DNA of 64,000 nucleotides from Moringa oleifera. Lineage: Eukaryota > Streptophyta > Magnoliopsida > Brassicales > Moringaceae. The stretch is from contig JAJFZO010000609.1 of assembly GCA_021397835.1 (NCBI GenBank), positions 7,256,001 through 7,320,000 of the forward strand, in the 5' to 3' direction. Both the position numbers and the translations under genes were made by a program. The notes beneath the pieces are model-generated. The model had not been told where the DNA came from. It ran no database searches and saw nothing but the letters and a program-made list of their open reading frames with translations. Below are positions 61,601 through 64,000 of the stretch, piece after piece (position 1 is the stretch's first letter; every line of letters starts with the position of its first letter).

Positions 61601-64000
61601 ACAAAAAGATTTAGTTTGTACTTGTCTTACATTATGCAGCGTACATATGTTTGAGACAGACGTAAAATATTAATTTTAACATCCTTTGGTTGCCAATCAA
61701 TTTATAATACAGCTAATAGTTGAACATTTATATGGTACTTCATATATGTGTTAAGCACACATTCATATATCTTAGATGCCACTGCTTATGAACTTCTTGG
61801 AACTTAAGATGTAAATTGAAAAATTCATTTCAAACTACAGCCCAATATAAAAATAAATAAAAATTGGTTTTGATAAAATAAGAACAAATCCCGAGATAAG
61901 GAATACCTGCATATCTGTACACAAACAAATATAATCTACTTGACTGAATATCATCATTTTCCCATATATTGCATTTGAAACAGGGAAGTAAAATATTAAT
62001 ATCAGTTTCAATATGTTTAAAGATAGTCAAGAAGTTCATATGTTATCTAATTCATGTAGATTTAAGCACAACTTTGTATGTGCTACATTCAACTACCAAA
62101 ACTTCTCAGAACTTCTACATGTATTTGTTTGTTTCAGACGTCAAGTCATGCATGTTGATTTACCAGAATGACTACAGCAACAGAAAACACTTTCCAGTCC
62201 AAAGGTTGTAGCAGGGAAAAGATGCCAGATTGTTGCTCAACTTGAAAGAGAACAATAAAAATTTAGTTTATGGTACTTAATTTTCTTTTTTCTTTTTTTT
62301 TCTTTATCAAAGTTTATGGTGCTTCGTATGTGAGTTAAACGACAACCCACATGTGCTTTGCGCTGCAGCTTACGATCTTCACAGCAAATTGTTATTTCAC
62401 GTTGCATCAAAAAATGATCCTTCAGGCCAGATGCAAAGGATCAGATTCTTTATCTTACTAGGCTTTCACTCTGTTAACCTTGCTTGTTCACTCATCTATG
62501 ATAAAGAACCAACCTAAAATTCACCCTAAGAACAAATCCATTCAGCAGACATGTCAAGCATATAGATAAAACAGCAATGGTAGATGAATAACCAACCAAC
62601 ATATGACACCATTGGAATAGGTTTACAACAAAAAGGCAAATGAATTTGCAGATCCATGCCATGTACACATAAAATAGGTCCTCCCTTTTTACTCAGGACC
62701 ACTATTAGAGGCACAAACGAGGGTGCGAAAGAGTGACAGAAGGAAATTACATGATAGTATAATGTAGTACATTATGTTAGCAATTAAGGCCCATCTGCTA
62801 ATCCAATTGACAAATTTAAACCTTTAGAGTATACTTCCAACAAAGATTAAATGCAAATTAACAAGGAAAACTAGTACAATAAACACTTACCAGGAAACTT
62901 TCTGGAAGTTTTGCCCTTCTGCGCCTCTAATGGCCAAGACTGAAGAAACCATGAAACATGCTTCTTCCTCCCAGAGACTGTTCTTGGATCCTTTACAACC
63001 ATAAGGTCGTCCATAGCCGATGACCAAACATCTCTAGCAGCTCTAGTGTTATTTTTTCCTGAACGCGACTTCTTTTCACCATATTCCCTCGATGCATCTT
63101 GAAGGGAAATCCCACCCAACTTCTCTAGAGCCTGGTCAAAACAACTGCTAGATGAACTACCATCATCAGATCCATCTAAATCCTGTTCCAACAACCACTT
63201 GGCACCCAAAACATTGCCACTTCCCCCAACTCCTTCCAAATAATCTTCTACCACCTCTTCATCAATATCTAAATCAGTATCAGACAAGTCTCCTGAGCTA
63301 TCACTTTCAGACAACTGTCCAACTTCTCCCTCCTCCAAAGACTCTGAAATTTCATCATCTGACTCCCCATCATCAGCATCAGCATCAGCATCATCATCAC
63401 TTCCCTCATCAGACAAATCTTGAGTGTAAAATTTCATGCTCCCAATGGACAAGAATCCTGAATTTGTTTTTGGAAATGATGTCTCAGCCAGCATTTCTTT
63501 AGTCACATCAACATCTTCCTCAAAATTAGTGCTTTCCTCAGCATCCATCTCCTTGGAAGCTGGGGAATCAGAGAAAAGACCTTCATGCTCTTCCACTTGC
63601 TTAGAGGAGGATCCAATCCCACTTGGACTTGCCTCAGAGTCATTACAAAATCCCAAACCTCTATGTGAGTCAGCACCCAGCACAAAACATGGACTGTACT
63701 CATAATTATAATTTACTTCCTGGGGCTTTGAAGGAGGCGTCTGGTCTAAGTAAGCAACAATCCGAGTCTCACTTGAATCAACTAAAACAACAGAATTTAC
63801 TACATCCTTATTATCATCTCCATCGTTGCCCCCAATATACTTTTCTGGGTGCATTCCTCCCTGTAAAAGAGAAAAGCAGGTCGATAAAATCTAAAGGAAC
63901 ACAAGTTGCAACATCTATTTGCATTCAAATACAACAAACAGCAGAGAAATCTTTCTTGGGTGGTTCCATTAACTTGATAGATACATAGGAGACACTTCAA
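58489..64000 (-). CDS. R3H / tandem G-patch nuclear RNA-binding protein, SQS1-like (N-terminus off window)
   Basis: Likely pre-mRNA splicing or helicase-cofactor protein. Exons (minus): 63860-62891, 61408-61317, 60254-60180, 59556-59495, 59412-59343, 59187-58489, all GT..AG and phase-consistent; 63861-64000 is intron, so at least one upstream exon is missing. The first visible exon is acidic and Ser-rich (DDDADADADDGESDDEISES), with GNVLGAKWLLEQDLDG. A basic segment AKKKHRKEMIAVKRRERMLR then leads to an R3H domain (LEQIVLDEVDTYCFPTMHHR, CSQVRRLAAIYRLSSGCQGS, VTVTRTRQTCMPASSDKLRL). Two G-patches sit at the C-terminus (HTKGFGSKMMAKMGFIGGGL with GKDGQGLAEP; HTKGFGSKLMAKMGFIEGMG with LGKDSQGIVHP), and the protein ends SRGLGAKG. 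It is close to Arabidopsis At3g09850. Its tail has been copied upstream at 50.7-52.8 kb. Confidence 0.92.
59685..59756. repeat. Hexanucleotide repeat (TCACTG/TCACGG)n in a G-patch gene intron
   Basis: About twelve units of GTCACT, with scattered T-to-G variants giving GTCACG. It lies in the intron between exons 60180 and 59556 (minus). Confidence 0.93.

Noticed and set aside
63503..64000. Additional frames overlapping the G-patch exon and its upstream intron
   Set aside because: They are alternate-frame shadows of the acidic exon or intronic; the acceptor at 63861 marks the exon edge.
1..64000. tRNA, rRNA, microRNA hairpins or CRISPR arrays
   Set aside because: I looked for tRNA-like arms and short perfect hairpins and saw none I could defend; CRISPR arrays are not expected in plant DNA and none is present.

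Overview
The window is plant nuclear DNA. It has intron-rich genes with GT..AG junctions, plant-specific families (EDR2-like, STP hexose carriers, plastid adenylate kinase with DUF1995, TMN/TM9) and AT-rich intergenic DNA loaded with CACTA, LINE, Ty1/copia and foldback elements. A eudicot is most likely; the species is not identified.

Layout, left to right. 1-5880 (-): 5' half of an EDR2-like PH/START lipid-binding gene that runs off the left edge. 6.1-12.8 kb: intergenic, with a dispersed repeat at 8.4-9.8 kb. 12.8-14.46 kb: decayed copy of the small PNRC-like gene found intact at 27.3 kb. 14468-21904: a full-length but dead CACTA (En/Spm) transposon with 12-bp TIRs, a TAA target duplication, TNP2-type transposase relics and an Ulp1-like protease relic. 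22-27.2 kb: very AT-rich, with a foldback element, a 168-bp tandem repeat and a minisatellite. 27310-27852 (+): PNRC-like gene. 29807-32289 (-): four-exon STP7-type hexose/H+ symporter. 32.4-36.5 kb: AT-rich repeats. 36524-38337 (-): 5'-truncated LINE with a target-site duplication. 39000-47906 (-): 19-exon plastid adenylate kinase fused to DUF1995. 48.15-54.5 kb: a rearranged interval. 54528-56501 (+): intronless TM9/TMN gene. 58489 to the right edge (-): R3H/double G-patch protein, N-terminus off the window.

The most notable structure is 48.15-58.6 kb. A 3' relic of a TM9 gene (- strand) sits just upstream of the adenylate kinase gene. A 5' relic (promoter/5'UTR, - strand) sits downstream of the living TM9 gene, beside the G-patch gene. 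The living TM9 gene lies between them on the + strand. It is preceded by an inverted copy of the tail of the G-patch gene, and upstream of that are three tandem ~0.9-kb units, each holding a decayed piece of the same G-patch exon. The simplest reading is an ancestral order adenylate kinase - TM9 - G-patch, all on the - strand. An inverted duplication then made a second, + strand TM9, and the original was gutted, leaving both its ends. From memory, Arabidopsis has TMN11, adenylate kinase 5 and an EDR2-like gene as neighbours (At5g35160, At5g35170, At5g35180). If so, this window keeps that block, with about 33 kb of transposons plus STP7 and the PNRC-like gene inserted between the last two.
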